Shown: in pieces, positions 51,001 through 58,012 of the stretch
How positions within the stretch are numbered: the first letter of the stretch is position 1
How the letters are laid out: the number at the start of each line of letters is the position of its first letter
Assembly: GCF_029774155.1 (NCBI RefSeq)
Contig: NZ_CP103833.1
Span: 1,612,001-1,676,000 of the forward strand
Origin: Actinobacillus arthritidis
Lineage (GTDB): Bacteria > Pseudomonadota > Gammaproteobacteria > Enterobacterales > Pasteurellaceae
DNA: 64,000 nucleotides
Reading direction: 5' to 3'
Notes under the pieces: generated by a model
Database searches by the model: none
What the model was told of the DNA's origin: nothing
The model's input: the letters and a program-made list of their open reading frames with translations, nothing else
Position numbers and translations under genes: made by a program

Positions 51001-53578
51001 CTGTATCTGTGATACCGGTGTGGTTCGGGTCTTCATCCGGAGTTGTTGACTCGTCTTTATCTTTGATACCGTCGCCGTCTGTATCTTCGTCGCCGTCTGG
51101 AGTACCGTCTTTATCCGAATCTTTATCTTTCGGATCAGTGCCGTTATCTTTCTCGTCTGCGTCTGATACACCGTCACCGTCTGAATCTTTATCTTTTAAG
51201 TCAGGCGTGCCGTCACCGTCTGTATCTGTGATACCGGTGTGGTTCGGGTCTTCATCCGGAGTTGTTGACTCGTCTTTATCTTTGATACCGTCGCCGTCTG
51301 TATCTTCGTCGCCGTCTGGAGTACCGTCTTTATCCGAATCTTTATCTTTCGGATCAGTGCCGTTATCTTTCTCGTCTGCGTCTGATACGCCGTCACCGTC
51401 TGAATCTTTATCTTTTAAGTCAGGCGTGCCGTCACCGTCTGTATCTGTGATACCGGTATGGTTCGGGTCTTCATCCGGAGTTGTTGACTCGTCTTTATCT
51501 TTGATACCGTCGCCGTCTGTATCTTCATCGCCATCCGGAGTACCGTCTTTATCCGAATCTTTATCTTTCGGATCAGTGCCGTTATCTTTCTCATCTGCGT
51601 CTGATACGCCGTCGCCGTCTGAATCTTTATCTTTTAAGTCAGGCGTGCCGTCACCGTCTGTATCTGTGATACCGGTGTGGTTCGGGTCTTCATCCGGAGT
51701 TGTTGACTCGTCTTTATCTTTGATACCGTCGCCGTCTGTATCTTCGTCGCCGTCTGGAGTACCGTCTTTATCCGAATCTTTATCTTTCGGATCAGTGCCG
51801 TTATCTTTCTCGTCTGCGTCTGATACGCCGTCACCGTCTGAATCTTTATCTTTTAAGTCAGGCGTGCCGTCACCGTCTGTATCTGTGATACCAGTGTGGT
51901 TCGGGTCTTCATCCGGAGTTGTTGACTCGTCTTTATCTTTGATACCGTCGCCGTCTGTATCTTCGTCGCCGTCTGGAGTACCGTCTTTATCCGAATCTTT
52001 ATCTTTCGGATCAGTGCCGTTATCTTTCTCGTCTGCGTCTGATACGCCGTCACCGTCTGAATCTTTATCTTTTAAGTCAGGCGTGCCGTCACCGTCTGTA
52101 TCTGTGATACCGGTATGGTTCGGGTCTTCATCCGGAGTTGTTGACTCGTCTTTATCTTTGATACCGTCGCCGTCTGTATCTTCGTCGCCGTCTGGAGTAC
52201 CGTCTTTATCCGAATCTTTATCTTTCGGATCAGTGCCGTTATCTTTCTCGTCTGCGTCTGATACGCCGTCACCGTCTGAATCTTTATCTTTTAAGTCAGG
52301 CGTGCCGTCACCGTCTGTATCTGTGATACCGGTATGGTTCGGGTCTTCATCCGGAGTTGTTGACTCGTCTTTATCTTTGATGCCGTCGCCGTCTGTATCT
52401 TCATCGCCATCCGGAGTACCGTCTTTATCCGAATCTTTATCTTTCGGATCAGTGCCGTTATCTTTCTCGTCTGCGTCTGATACGCCGTCACCGTCTGAAT
52501 CTTTATCTTTTAAGTCAGGCGTGCCGTCACCGTCTGTATCTGTGATACCGGTGTGGTTCGGGTCTTCATCCGGAGTTGTTGACTCGTCTTTATCTTTGAT
52601 ACCGTCGCCGTCTGTATCTTCGTCGCCATCCGGAGTACCGTCTTTGTCTGTGTCGTTATCGTTTGGATCTGTACCGTTTGCTTTTTCATCTGCATCTGAT
52701 ACGCCATCGCCGTCTGAATCTTGACCTTTTGGTGCATCGGTATCTTTCGCTGTACCTTTTCCTTCATCTGAAACATTACCTGCTTCATCTTCATTTGTTG
52801 ATACAACGTCTGTTCCGCCTTTAACGTCTTCTTCTGGAATCGTGATAACACCTGTATCTGGATCAACGGTCACACCATCTGTTGGGTCGTTGTCTTTCCA
52901 TTTACCGTCGTCGCCTTTTTCAAACGTTTTGGTCTGTTCGTTACCATCTTCATCTGTGTACGTTACAGTAGTCTTATCTGCATCGTCCGCTGGGGTAATG
53001 GTTACTGAACCATCGTCGTTTGGCGTTACTGTCGGTGGTACTGGTGCATCTGTATCTGCACCACCATTGTTACCATTATCATCGTCATCAGCTAAAAGAA
53101 GTGTAGCCGCTAACACACCTACTGCACCAGCAATCCACCACGGGCTAAATACCCAGAATGGGCTATGAAGTTCTGTACCACCTAACGCTTGTGGAGCAAT
53201 CACTTCTTCTGCCAATACACTAATCGCATCTGAAGATACGCCAGATTCTGGTACGTATGCATACATTTTGCCATTTTCGTGTAAACCAACGATCATATCG
53301 CTAGCTTCACCATTTTCATCATAATAATTTTCAATGATGATATCCGGTGTTACATCACCGTCTTCTAAAGTAATAACAAGGTTATTACCTTCACGTTTTG
53401 TAATAATATTTTGTGGACCAAAACCAGTATTGTCATTAATTAGTTGGTAGTTCACATCATTATTATCTGCTTTAATCGTTAAAACTTCGCCTTTCGTTAC
53501 TTTGTAACTGGCTACTTCACGATTTGCATCAAGTACTTTTACAGTTGTACTTGTTGAAGTTACATTGGGTAATGCCAT
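45044..53578 (-). CDS. Giant repeat adhesin secreted by type I system (Bap/LapA-like)
   Basis: 2844 residues. Parts: 1-135, a Bap-like N-terminal domain; 141-163, one membrane-spanning segment (FWVFSPWWIAGAVGVLAATL) likely to hold the protein during export; about 175-280, an Ig-like unit; 287-1600, 18 repeats of 73 residues rich in DxDxDG calcium-binding loops (thrombospondin type 3-like); 1601-1684, a degenerate repeat; 1685-2489, strict Asp-Ala alternation; 2490-2844, degenerate RTX motifs (GEGDDTYVV, GEAGNDTFTLG) and the presumed secretion signal. No Sec signal peptide, consistent with type I export by the neighbouring transporter. Likely role: surface adhesion and biofilm formation. No disruption despite the extreme repetitiveness. 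Confidence 0.88.
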   Translation of the reverse strand: MALPNVTSTSTTVKVLDANREVASYKVTKGEVLTIKADNNDVNYQLINDNTGFGPQNIITKREGNNLVITLEDGDVTPDIIIENYYDENGEASDMIVGLHENGKMYAYVPESGVSSDAISVLAEEVIAPQALGGTELHSPFWVFSPWWIAGAVGVLAATLLLADDDDNGNNGGADTDAPVPPTVTPNDDGSVTITPADDADKTTVTYTDEDGNEQTKTFEKGDDGKWKDNDPTDGVTVDPDTGVITIPEEDVKGGTDVVSTNEDEAGNVSDEGKGTAKDTDAPKGQDSDGDGVSDADEKANGTDPNDNDTDKDGTPDGDEDTDGDGIKDKDESTTPDEDPNHTGITDTDGDGTPDLKDKDSDGDGVSDADEKDNGTDPKDKDSDKDGTPDGDEDTDGDGIKDKDESTTPDEDPNHTGITDTDGDGTPDLKDKDSDGDGVSDADEKDNGTDPKDKDSDKDGTPDGDEDTDGDGIKDKDESTTPDEDPNHTGITDTDGDGTPDLKDKDSDGDGVSDADEKDNGTDPKDKDSDKDGTPDGDEDTDGDGIKDKDESTTPDEDPNHTGITDTDGDGTPDLKDKDSDGDGVSDADEKDNGTDPKDKDSDKDGTPDGDEDTDGDGIKDKDESTTPDEDPNHTGITDTDGDGTPDLKDKDSDGDGVSDADEKDNGTDPKDKDSDKDGTPDGDEDTDGDGIKDKDESTTPDEDPNHTGITDTDGDGTPDLKDKDSDGDGVSDADEKDNGTDPKDKDSDKDGTPDGDEDTDGDGIKDKDESTTPDEDPNHTGITDTDGDGTPDLKDKDSDGDGVSDADEKDNGTDPKDKDSDKDGTPDGDEDTDGDGIKDKDESTTPDEDPNHTGITDTDGDGTPDLKDKDSDGDGVSDADEKDNGTDPKDKDSDKDGTPDGDEDTDGDGIKDKDESTTPDEDPNHTGITDTDGDGTPDLKDKDSDGDGVSDADEKDNGTDPKDKDSDKDGTPDGDEDTDGDGIKDKDESTTPDEDPNHTGITDTDGDGTPDLKDKDSDGDGVSDADEKDNGTDPKDKDSDKDGTPDGDEDTDGDGIKDKDESTTPDEDPNHTGITDTDGDGTPDLKDKDSDGDGVSDADEKDNGTDPKDKDSDKDGTPDGDEDTDGDGIKDKDESTTPDEDPNHTGITDTDGDGTPDLKDKDSDGDGVSDADEKDNGTDPKDKDSDKDGTPDGDEDTDGDGIKDKDESTTPDEDPNHTGITDTDGDGTPDLKDKDSDGDGVSDADEKDNGTNPQDDDSNDDGKKDGDDDTDGDGIKDKDESTTPDEDPNHTGITDTDGDGTPDLKDKDSDGDGVSDADEKDNGTDPKDKDSDKDGTPDGDEDTDGDGIKDKDESTTPDEDPNHTGITDTDGDGTPDLKDKDSDGDGVSDADEKDNGTDPKDKDSDKDGTPDGDEDTDGDGIKDKDESTTPDEDPNHTGITDTDGDGTPDLKDKDSDGDGVSDADEKDNGTNPQDDDSNDDGKKDGDDDTDGDGIKDKDESTTPDEDPNHTGITDTDGDGTPDLKDKDSDGDGVSDADEKDNGTNPQDDDSNDDGKKDGDDDTDGDGIKDKDESTTPDEDPNHTGITDTDGDGTPDLKDKDSDGDGVSDADEDATRKDNDPNNNLDPYDSDSDNDGTPDGDEDTDGDGKLNKDESTVPNEDPNHTGITDKDGDDIADLIDVDDSDADADADADADADADADADADADADADADADADADADADADADADADADADADADADADADADADADADADADADADADADADADADADADADADADADADADADADADADADADADADADADADADADADADADADADADADADADADADADADADADADADADADADADADADADADADADADADADADADADADADADADADADADADADADADADADADADADADADADADADADADADADADADADADADADADADADADADADADADADADADADADADADADADADADADADADADADADADADADADADADADADADADADADADADADADADADADADADADADADADADADADADADADADADADADADADADADADADADADADADADADADADADADADADADADADADADADADADADADADADADADADADADADADADADADADADADADADADADADADADADADADADADADADADADADADADADADADADADADADADADADADADADADADADADADADADADADADADADADADADADADADADADADADADADADADADADADADADADADADADADADADADADADADADADADADADADADADADADADADADADADADADADADADADADADADADADADADADADADADADADADADADADADADADADADADADADADADADADADADADADADADADADADADADADADADADADADADADADADADADADADADADADADADADADADADADADADADADADADADADADADADADQTKTGLAFSVPDLHGDLTPYYGPSEATASQPGTTSVTGNNNAKYNYTVASPAKGGDARVTTDFADVIKLGTDPANNAGHGLLSVTNDNGPNATSTDGRRDILTVDLAKGDDIFEVVSQYGGTRVYLGEGDDTYVVKSPATSADAFVFGEAGNDTFTLGDPGAGIIPSVTTNFSIVGGSGSDTVNIHNLRFDGLIDLGSNKNYNEYLSNYTTGESLGNDRGGEQSGDRDVVNIYTYPTNTDTASYSLNKMLGVDEINIEGRNVKITASGKEWVANANGEDQTVFINKGAYVATVDLGNNGGSQNASSIQEGNIFTGRTYWTKGADIQQNGVTYHSYSYEKDGTTLTVNIEDGIYIY
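46112..48526 (-). repeat. 805-codon alternating Asp-Ala tract
   Basis: Degenerate hexanucleotide repeat GAY-GCN inside the adhesin: 403 Asp and 402 Ala in strict alternation. Codons vary (GAT/GAC with GCA/GCG/GCT; GCC was not noticed), so the peptide is conserved while the DNA is not a perfect repeat. The tract is open in other frames as a by-product. Confidence 0.95.
48779..52720 (-). repeat. 18 tandem 219-bp units encoding calcium-binding repeats
   Basis: Each unit encodes 73 residues beginning DSDGDGVSDADEKDNGTDP. Units are nearly identical, with synonymous and few amino-acid changes. The first has KANGTDPNDNDTDKDG, and three (about 48787-49224 and 49663-49881) share a NPQDDDSNDDGKKDGDDD variant. 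A diverged 19th unit follows. Recent expansion by recombination is likely, and copy number may vary among strains. Confidence 0.93.
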
Positions 53579-53605
53579 TCAACAATTCCTTATATTTGAT
53601 TACAA

Positions 53606-54499
53606 TTATTTATTGCCATAAACGACAATTTCTACACGACGATTTGGTTGGTTACAAACCGAACGCTCTTTTTTGTTTTTAGGATGCAATACTGCACAAT
53701 TTGGCACTAAGAAATCTTGTGCACCATAGCCAACAGCTTCAACACGTGCTGTGATTCCGTGCTCTTTTAATGCTTTGCTTACAGTTTCAGCACGACGCTC
53801 TGAAAGTTTTTGGTTATATGCTTTACGGCCCTCTGGGTCTGTATAACCGCTGACTACGATACGGTTGATATTGCTTGCATCTAATGTTTTGATGTGTTTT
53901 GCAAAATCAGCGATCTGTTTTTTACCTTCAGGCAGTACAGAAACATAGTTTGATTTATTAATCGGGAATAATGCACTTGCTGATAAATCCACAGCGACAA
54001 TTACTGGTTCACAATTTTTATGTGTTACTACGCGAGATAATGTGTTTTTCACTAATTTAAGCGAAGCCATTTCTTGTTCAGCAACATCTTTAGTTACTTT
54101 AGTTAGTACTGCTTGACCTTTTGCATCTGAAGTAACTCGAATATAACCAATTTCTTGGACAGGAAGAGTATATCTAGCCCCCTCTGTACGATTACCAAAT
54201 GCAGTATCTGAAGTACGTGATGCACTAAATAATTGTTTTGATGCACAAACGGCAATCGGTGTATATGATTTCTCTAAAAGAGATGCTTGATAATCTCCAT
54301 TTACATACACGTTAATTGCTTCACCTGTCACCGATTCCGGACGATAAAACACTGCTAGTGCTTGGTTTTCTTGTAAACCTTTAGTGGTTAATTCGGTATT
54401 ACCATAATTATCCCAATGCTCTAGTGTGCCTTCCGGAGTACGAACAGAACAAGCTGATAAAGCTACCGCAACAGTTGCTACTGTAAGTAGTTTTTTCAT
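53606..54499 (-). CDS. OmpA-domain lipoprotein at the head of the adhesin operon
   Basis: 297-residue lipoprotein. The signal peptide ends in VALSAC (lipobox Cys17), residues 20-165 are of unknown fold, and about 170-297 is an OmpA/MotB-like peptidoglycan-binding domain (VSGYTDPEGRKAYNQKLSERRAETV, NRRVEIVVYG). It lies 27 bp upstream of the adhesin, so the two are co-transcribed. It probably anchors at the outer membrane and contacts peptidoglycan; a role in stabilising the adhesin at the surface is inferred from position. Its upstream region carries the (TA)10 promoter tract and a leader hairpin. Confidence 0.85.
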   Translation of the reverse strand: MKKLLTVATVAVALSACSVRTPEGTLEHWDNYGNTELTTKGLQENQALAVFYRPESVTGEAINVYVNGDYQASLLEKSYTPIAVCASKQLFSASRTSDTAFGNRTEGARYTLPVQEIGYIRVTSDAKGQAVLTKVTKDVAEQEMASLKLVKNTLSRVVTHKNCEPVIVAVDLSASALFPINKSNYVSVLPEGKKQIADFAKHIKTLDASNINRIVVSGYTDPEGRKAYNQKLSERRAETVSKALKEHGITARVEAVGYGAQDFLVPNCAVLHPKNKKERSVCNQPNRRVEIVVYGNK

Positions 54500-54580
54500 A
54501 GAAGTTTCCTATTTCTATATGTTTTAAGCCCACAAAATTGATATTATTTGAAGTTACTCCAACATATCAAAAGTGACAAC

Positions 54581-54601
54581 TTTGCCTGAGTTACAGGCAA
54601 A
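54581..54601 (-). promoter_or_regulatory. Leader hairpin of the adhesin operon
   Basis: TTTGCCTG-TAACT-CAGGCAAA, an 8-bp stem just after the predicted transcription start. No T run follows. It may protect the mRNA 5' end or bind a regulator. Confidence 0.45.
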
Positions 54602-54610
54602 TCTTTATAA

Positions 54611-54638
54611 GTATATATATATATATATATATTGCAAA
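54611..54638 (-). promoter_or_regulatory. (TA)10 tract between -35 and -10: probable phase-variable promoter
   Basis: On the minus strand TTGCAA (-35, 54638-54633) is followed by alternating TA and then TATACT (-10, 54616-54611), 16 bases apart. The tract (54613-54633) holds ten TA units. Gain or loss of one unit changes spacing by two bases, the mechanism known for the H. influenzae hifA/hifB fimbrial promoters, where ten units also give 16-base spacing. Confidence 0.65.
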
Positions 54639-54795
54639 CTATATTACCTTCTATACATTTACTGACAAAACCAATATTTGTAGAATTAGGAATAGAAGAT
54701 AAGTTAAGCTAAATTATGGCTATATAATGTCAGTCAAATTTGGTATAGTTCACACCACTTATATTTTTATATTCAAACTCAATAGGAGAAACAAA

Positions 54796-55566
54796 ATGGC
54801 ACGTCGTCCACTTGTAATGGGTAACTGGAAATTAAACGGTAGCAAAGCATTTACCAAAGAGTTAGTTGCAGGCTTAAAAGCAGAATTAGCGGATGTAAAA
54901 GGCTGTGATGTTGCAATCGCTCCACCGGTCATGTACTTAGCGGAAGCAGAAGCCGCATTAGCAGGTCAGTCAGTAATTGCATTAGGCGCACAAAACGTAG
55001 ATGTAAATGTACAAGGTGCATTTACCGGTGACATTTCAACCGAAATGTTAAAAGATTTCGGTGCAAAATATATCATTATCGGTCACTCTGAACGCCGTAC
55101 TTACCACAAAGAAAGTGATGAGTTTGTTGCGAAAAAATTCGGTGCGTTAAAAGCGGCGGGTTTAGTACCAGTATTATGTATCGGTGAAACCGAAGCGGAA
55201 AACGAAGCGGGTCAAACAGAAGCGGTATGTGCAAAACAAATTGATGCGGTAATCGATGCATTAGGTGTTGAAGCATTCAACGGTGCGGTAATCGCATATG
55301 AGCCGATTTGGGCTATCGGTACAGGTAAATCTGCAACTCCAGCTCAAGCACAAGCAGTTCACGCATTCATCCGTGGTCACATCGTCGCTAAATCACAAGC
55401 GGTTGCGGACCAAGTAATCATCCAATATGGTGGTTCTGTGAACGATGCGAACGCAGCGGAATTATTCACACAACCGGATATCGACGGTGCATTAGTCGGT
55501 GGTGCATCATTAAAAGCACCGGCATTTGCGGTTATCGTAAAAGCGGCGGAAAAAGCGAAAGCGTAA
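54796..55566 (+). CDS. tpiA: Triose-phosphate isomerase
   Basis: Glycolytic enzyme interconverting dihydroxyacetone phosphate and glyceraldehyde 3-phosphate. N-terminal [13 protein letters not shown] with Lys13 region, catalytic His in [12 protein letters not shown] (about residue 97), catalytic Glu in [12 protein letters not shown], and phosphate-binding [10 protein letters not shown]. 256 residues. The ATG at 54796 has TAGGAG eight bases upstream; the longer frame from 54727 is not supported. Divergent from the adhesin operon; it stands alone with a terminator. Confidence 0.97.
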   Translation: MARRPLVMGNWKLNGSKAFTKELVAGLKAELADVKGCDVAIAPPVMYLAEAEAALAGQSVIALGAQNVDVNVQGAFTGDISTEMLKDFGAKYIIIGHSERRTYHKESDEFVAKKFGALKAAGLVPVLCIGETEAENEAGQTEAVCAKQIDAVIDALGVEAFNGAVIAYEPIWAIGTGKSATPAQAQAVHAFIRGHIVAKSQAVADQVIIQYGGSVNDANAAELFTQPDIDGALVGGASLKAPAFAVIVKAAEKAKA

Positions 55567-55583
55567 TTCATTGATAGATAAAC

Positions 55584-55630
55584 AAAGCGGTCGAACTTGT
55601 AAAAAACTTTACAAATTCGACCGCTTTTTT
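55584..55630. terminator. Inverted uptake-signal terminator between tpiA and the small basic gene
   Basis: AAAGCGGTCGAACTTGTAAA and its inverted copy followed by a T run, between convergent genes; bidirectional. Confidence 0.85.
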
Positions 55631-55766
55631 ATGCTTCATTTTGCATCGCCATAAAGGCTAATCCTCTCCGTTCGGCAATACGATGCTTATTACGCCAAAT
55701 CTGAGAAATCCGACGTGATTTATTATTACTGAGTAATTTTTTCGGTTTTTTAACTTTACGTCTCAT
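55629..55766 (-). CDS. 45-residue basic protein coupled to mltF
   Basis: Short gene encoding [19 protein letters not shown] followed by [26 protein letters not shown]. It is very rich in Lys and Arg in the first two thirds, with no membrane segment, so it may bind nucleic acid or ribosomes. Support: its ATG overlaps the mltF stop (ATGA), AAGGA lies eight bases upstream, and a terminator follows directly. Not recognised as any characterised family. Confidence 0.65.
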   Translation of the reverse strand: MRRKVKKPKKLLSNNKSRRISQIWRNKHRIAERRGLAFMAMQNEA

Positions 55767-57220
55767 AAGCTATCCTTCAAACTAGAATCAAAGTCTTGTA
55801 TCTCATTTGGCTGAGTAGGTTCAGCTACTTCCGGTAATTGATTTTGCTGATCTTCTATACGTTGATGATTGATGATACTGCTATAGTAGCGGCGAATATT
55901 CTCAACATATTGAAACGCCTCAAATCCTCTCGCATATCCATATTTTAAGTTACTATAATGACGTTTTTCTGCAAGAAGCGGTAAGTTTTTCTTTACATCC
56001 AGCCAATTATCCGGATTACCACCAAGCTGTTTGGTCAAACGTCTTACATCGAGTAAATGTCCTAAGCCCATATTATAGGCGACTAATCCATACCAAATTC
56101 TATCTTCTTTCGGCACAGTTTCTGGCACTTGAGACATTAGCAAATGCAGGTATTCCGCTCCGGCACGAATACTTTGCTCAGCATTGGTTCTATCCGTTAC
56201 TTTCATACGATCCGCCGTATCTCTGGTTAACATCATCATTCCCCGAACCCCAGTCGGAGAGGTTGCATTCGGATCCCAATGTGACTCTTGGTAAGCAATT
56301 GCGACTAACATCTGCCACTCTAATTCACCACGATATTTCTCAAACAACGCTTGATACTTAGGTAATACCGATTTAATGGCACTTAAATAACTTTGAATAT
56401 CTACATAATCAAAATGTACCAAATGATTAAAATATTTTTCCTCTATACGAGAAATTAATCCGGTTTCATTGGCATTATCCATAAAATCCAATACTGCCGC
56501 TTGTAGCTCGCTGTAAGAACTGTTTGGCAAATACCATAACACCGGCATTTCATCAGTAAGGTCAAAACCAACGGCAATATTCGGACGAATATGCTGTGCG
56601 ACAGAAATATCAACCGAAACCGCCACCGTATAAGGAATTTTACCTTCTGCAACTTGTAACAACAGTTCTTCTTGTGTGAATTGGTCGGTAATTTGCCAGT
56701 TTAAATTCGGATTTTCTTCTTTTAAACGCTGTAGAATTGGCAATACGGCAGAACCGGCAGGAATCACCAAGCTCTCTTTTAATTCTGATAATTTATAGGG
56801 ACGATTTTCCCCTTTTTTATATACTACTTGCCAAGACGCCGAATAATATGATGCACCAATCTGAAACTGTTCGCCCAGTTCCGGTTGATACAACATACCA
56901 GCCGTGACCAAATCAACTTTATTCTCTTTTAATGCATTAAATAATCGTTCACTATTATCAAAGGTTTTAATCGATAAATTAACGCCTAAATAATCAGCAA
57001 AGGCTTTAGACAGTTCATATTCAATACCAGCAAGACCATCTGCACCCACAAAATAAGAAAGCGGATGATTTATCATACCAACTGTAATCACTTTTTTCTG
57101 CTGAATCTGGCTATAACGATTTTCTTCCGCTTGCATTAATTGTTGCCATGGGAAGACCATATCCCATGCCCACAGCAAAAGTGCAATACCGGCAATTAAT
57201 CTGACAAATAACCCTTTCAA
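55763..57220 (-). CDS. mltF: Membrane-bound lytic murein transglycosylase F
   Basis: Two-domain enzyme cleaving peptidoglycan glycan strands with formation of anhydromuramyl ends. After an N-terminal membrane anchor ([16 protein letters not shown]), residues about 40-265 are a periplasmic solute-binding-protein-like domain ([23 protein letters not shown] begins it). Residues about 290-430 are the SLT domain, with the catalytic Glu in [11 protein letters not shown] and [16 protein letters not shown] following. It has 485 residues, typical. The C-terminus overlaps a small basic gene. The tRNA cluster lies upstream. Confidence 0.93.
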   Translation of the reverse strand: MKGLFVRLIAGIALLLWAWDMVFPWQQLMQAEENRYSQIQQKKVITVGMINHPLSYFVGADGLAGIEYELSKAFADYLGVNLSIKTFDNSERLFNALKENKVDLVTAGMLYQPELGEQFQIGASYYSASWQVVYKKGENRPYKLSELKESLVIPAGSAVLPILQRLKEENPNLNWQITDQFTQEELLLQVAEGKIPYTVAVSVDISVAQHIRPNIAVGFDLTDEMPVLWYLPNSSYSELQAAVLDFMDNANETGLISRIEEKYFNHLVHFDYVDIQSYLSAIKSVLPKYQALFEKYRGELEWQMLVAIAYQESHWDPNATSPTGVRGMMMLTRDTADRMKVTDRTNAEQSIRAGAEYLHLLMSQVPETVPKEDRIWYGLVAYNMGLGHLLDVRRLTKQLGGNPDNWLDVKKNLPLLAEKRHYSNLKYGYARGFEAFQYVENIRRYYSSIINHQRIEDQQNQLPEVAEPTQPNEIQDFDSSLKDSL

Positions 57221-57396
57221 TATGTAATCCTCAAGATGCGATAATCAATATAAGTCTAGCGGAATTTATTCGATTACGGAATAACCTACGCAGAGATTTA
57301 TTTGGCTAAACAATATGAAAAATAACTAAGAGAAATCTTATTAATAAATAAAATAATAATTGAATTTTAAATGGGATATAAAAGAATATTTTGAAA

Positions 57397-57473
57397 TGGC
57401 GCACCCGAGAGGATTCGAACCTCTGACCGCTCGGTTCGTAGCCGAGTACTCTATCCAGCTGAGCTACGGGTGC
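57397..57473 (-). tRNA. tRNA-Arg (anticodon ACG)
   Basis: 77 nt with encoded CCA; complete cloverleaf, starting GCACCCGTAGCTCAGCTGG. The anticodon loop CTACGAA sits on the CTCGG/CCGAG stem, and the T arm contains GGTTCGAATCC. ACG is modified to ICG by TadA to read CGU/C/A. Identical in sequence to the copy 72 bp upstream. Confidence 0.97.
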
Positions 57474-57545
57474 GTTGTATTTTGAATGGTGAGTTATTTA
57501 GTTTTATCAGCGACCATTTTAATTTGAATAGAGTAGAAATTAAAA

Positions 57546-57622
57546 TGGCGCACCCGAGAGGATTCGAACCTCTGACCGCTCGGTTCGTAGCCGAGTACTC
57601 TATCCAGCTGAGCTACGGGTGC
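57546..57622 (-). tRNA. tRNA-Arg (anticodon ACG), second copy
   Basis: Identical 77-nt copy of the neighbouring tRNA-Arg, with CCA encoded. Part of a Ser-Arg-Arg cluster presumably made as one transcript, read from 57730 downward. Confidence 0.97.
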
Positions 57623-57635
57623 GTGATAAAGTAAA

Positions 57636-57730
57636 TGGCGGTGAGAGAGGGATTCGAACCCTCGATAGAGCTTTTGAACCCTATACTCCCTTAGCAGGGG
57701 AGCGCCTTCAGCCTGCTCGGCCATCTCACC
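57636..57730 (-). tRNA. tRNA-Ser (anticodon GCT)
   Basis: Class II tRNA of 95 nt with encoded CCA, acceptor GGTGAGA/TCTCACC, anticodon loop CTGCTAA on stem CTCCC/GGGAG, and a long variable arm. Reads AGU/AGC. The variable arm pairs imperfectly, and it is two bases longer than the E. coli equivalent. Confidence 0.95.
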
Positions 57731-57944
57731 ACTCACTGTGTCTATGCGGTGCATATTACTAGAATAAAAAAATATGTCAAACGCTTTTTCTTAAAAATCT
57801 GAAAAAATCGGGCATTTGTCTATGGAATAAACAGAATGGCTGATTTTTGCAATTCTTATGAATAAATCTCAAACATATCATATAGTTAGCCTATATTTGC
57901 TGAATATTATTCGGTTTATGCCTTTAGCGACCGAATAAAAAATA

Positions 57945-57998
57945 AAGCGGTCATTTTTGCTGACTATTTTGCAATAGTTTGTTCAAAAATGACCGCTT
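57945..57998 (-). terminator. Inverted uptake-signal terminator after ccmF
   Basis: AAGCGGTCATTTTTG and its inverted copy CAAAAATGACCGCTT flank a loop 15 bp past the ccmF stop. It ends the ccm operon. The rest of 57731-58012 is AT-rich without a recognisable gene. Confidence 0.75.
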
Positions 57999-58012
57999 AC
58001 TTATTTTAAAAA

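Noticed and set aside
48779..52720. Possible CRISPR-like regular repeat
   Set aside because: Units are contiguous, 219 bp long and protein-coding, with no spacers.
48669..52724. 1351-codon plus-strand frame rich in Ser, Pro and Val
   Set aside because: It is the antisense of the 73-residue calcium-binding repeats and exists only because the repeat has no antisense stops.
54613..54633. TA tract as a simple AT-rich spacer or terminator
   Set aside because: The exact fit between -35 and -10 hexamers and the 16-base spacing make a promoter role more likely; no stem with a T run is present.
54727..54795. N-terminal extension of tpiA (23 residues)
   Set aside because: The internal ATG has a good ribosome binding site and matches the usual enzyme start; the extension resembles no family member.
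57494..57754. 86-codon minus-strand frame over the tRNA cluster
   Set aside because: It overlaps two tRNA genes almost entirely; a classic false protein from tRNA sequence.
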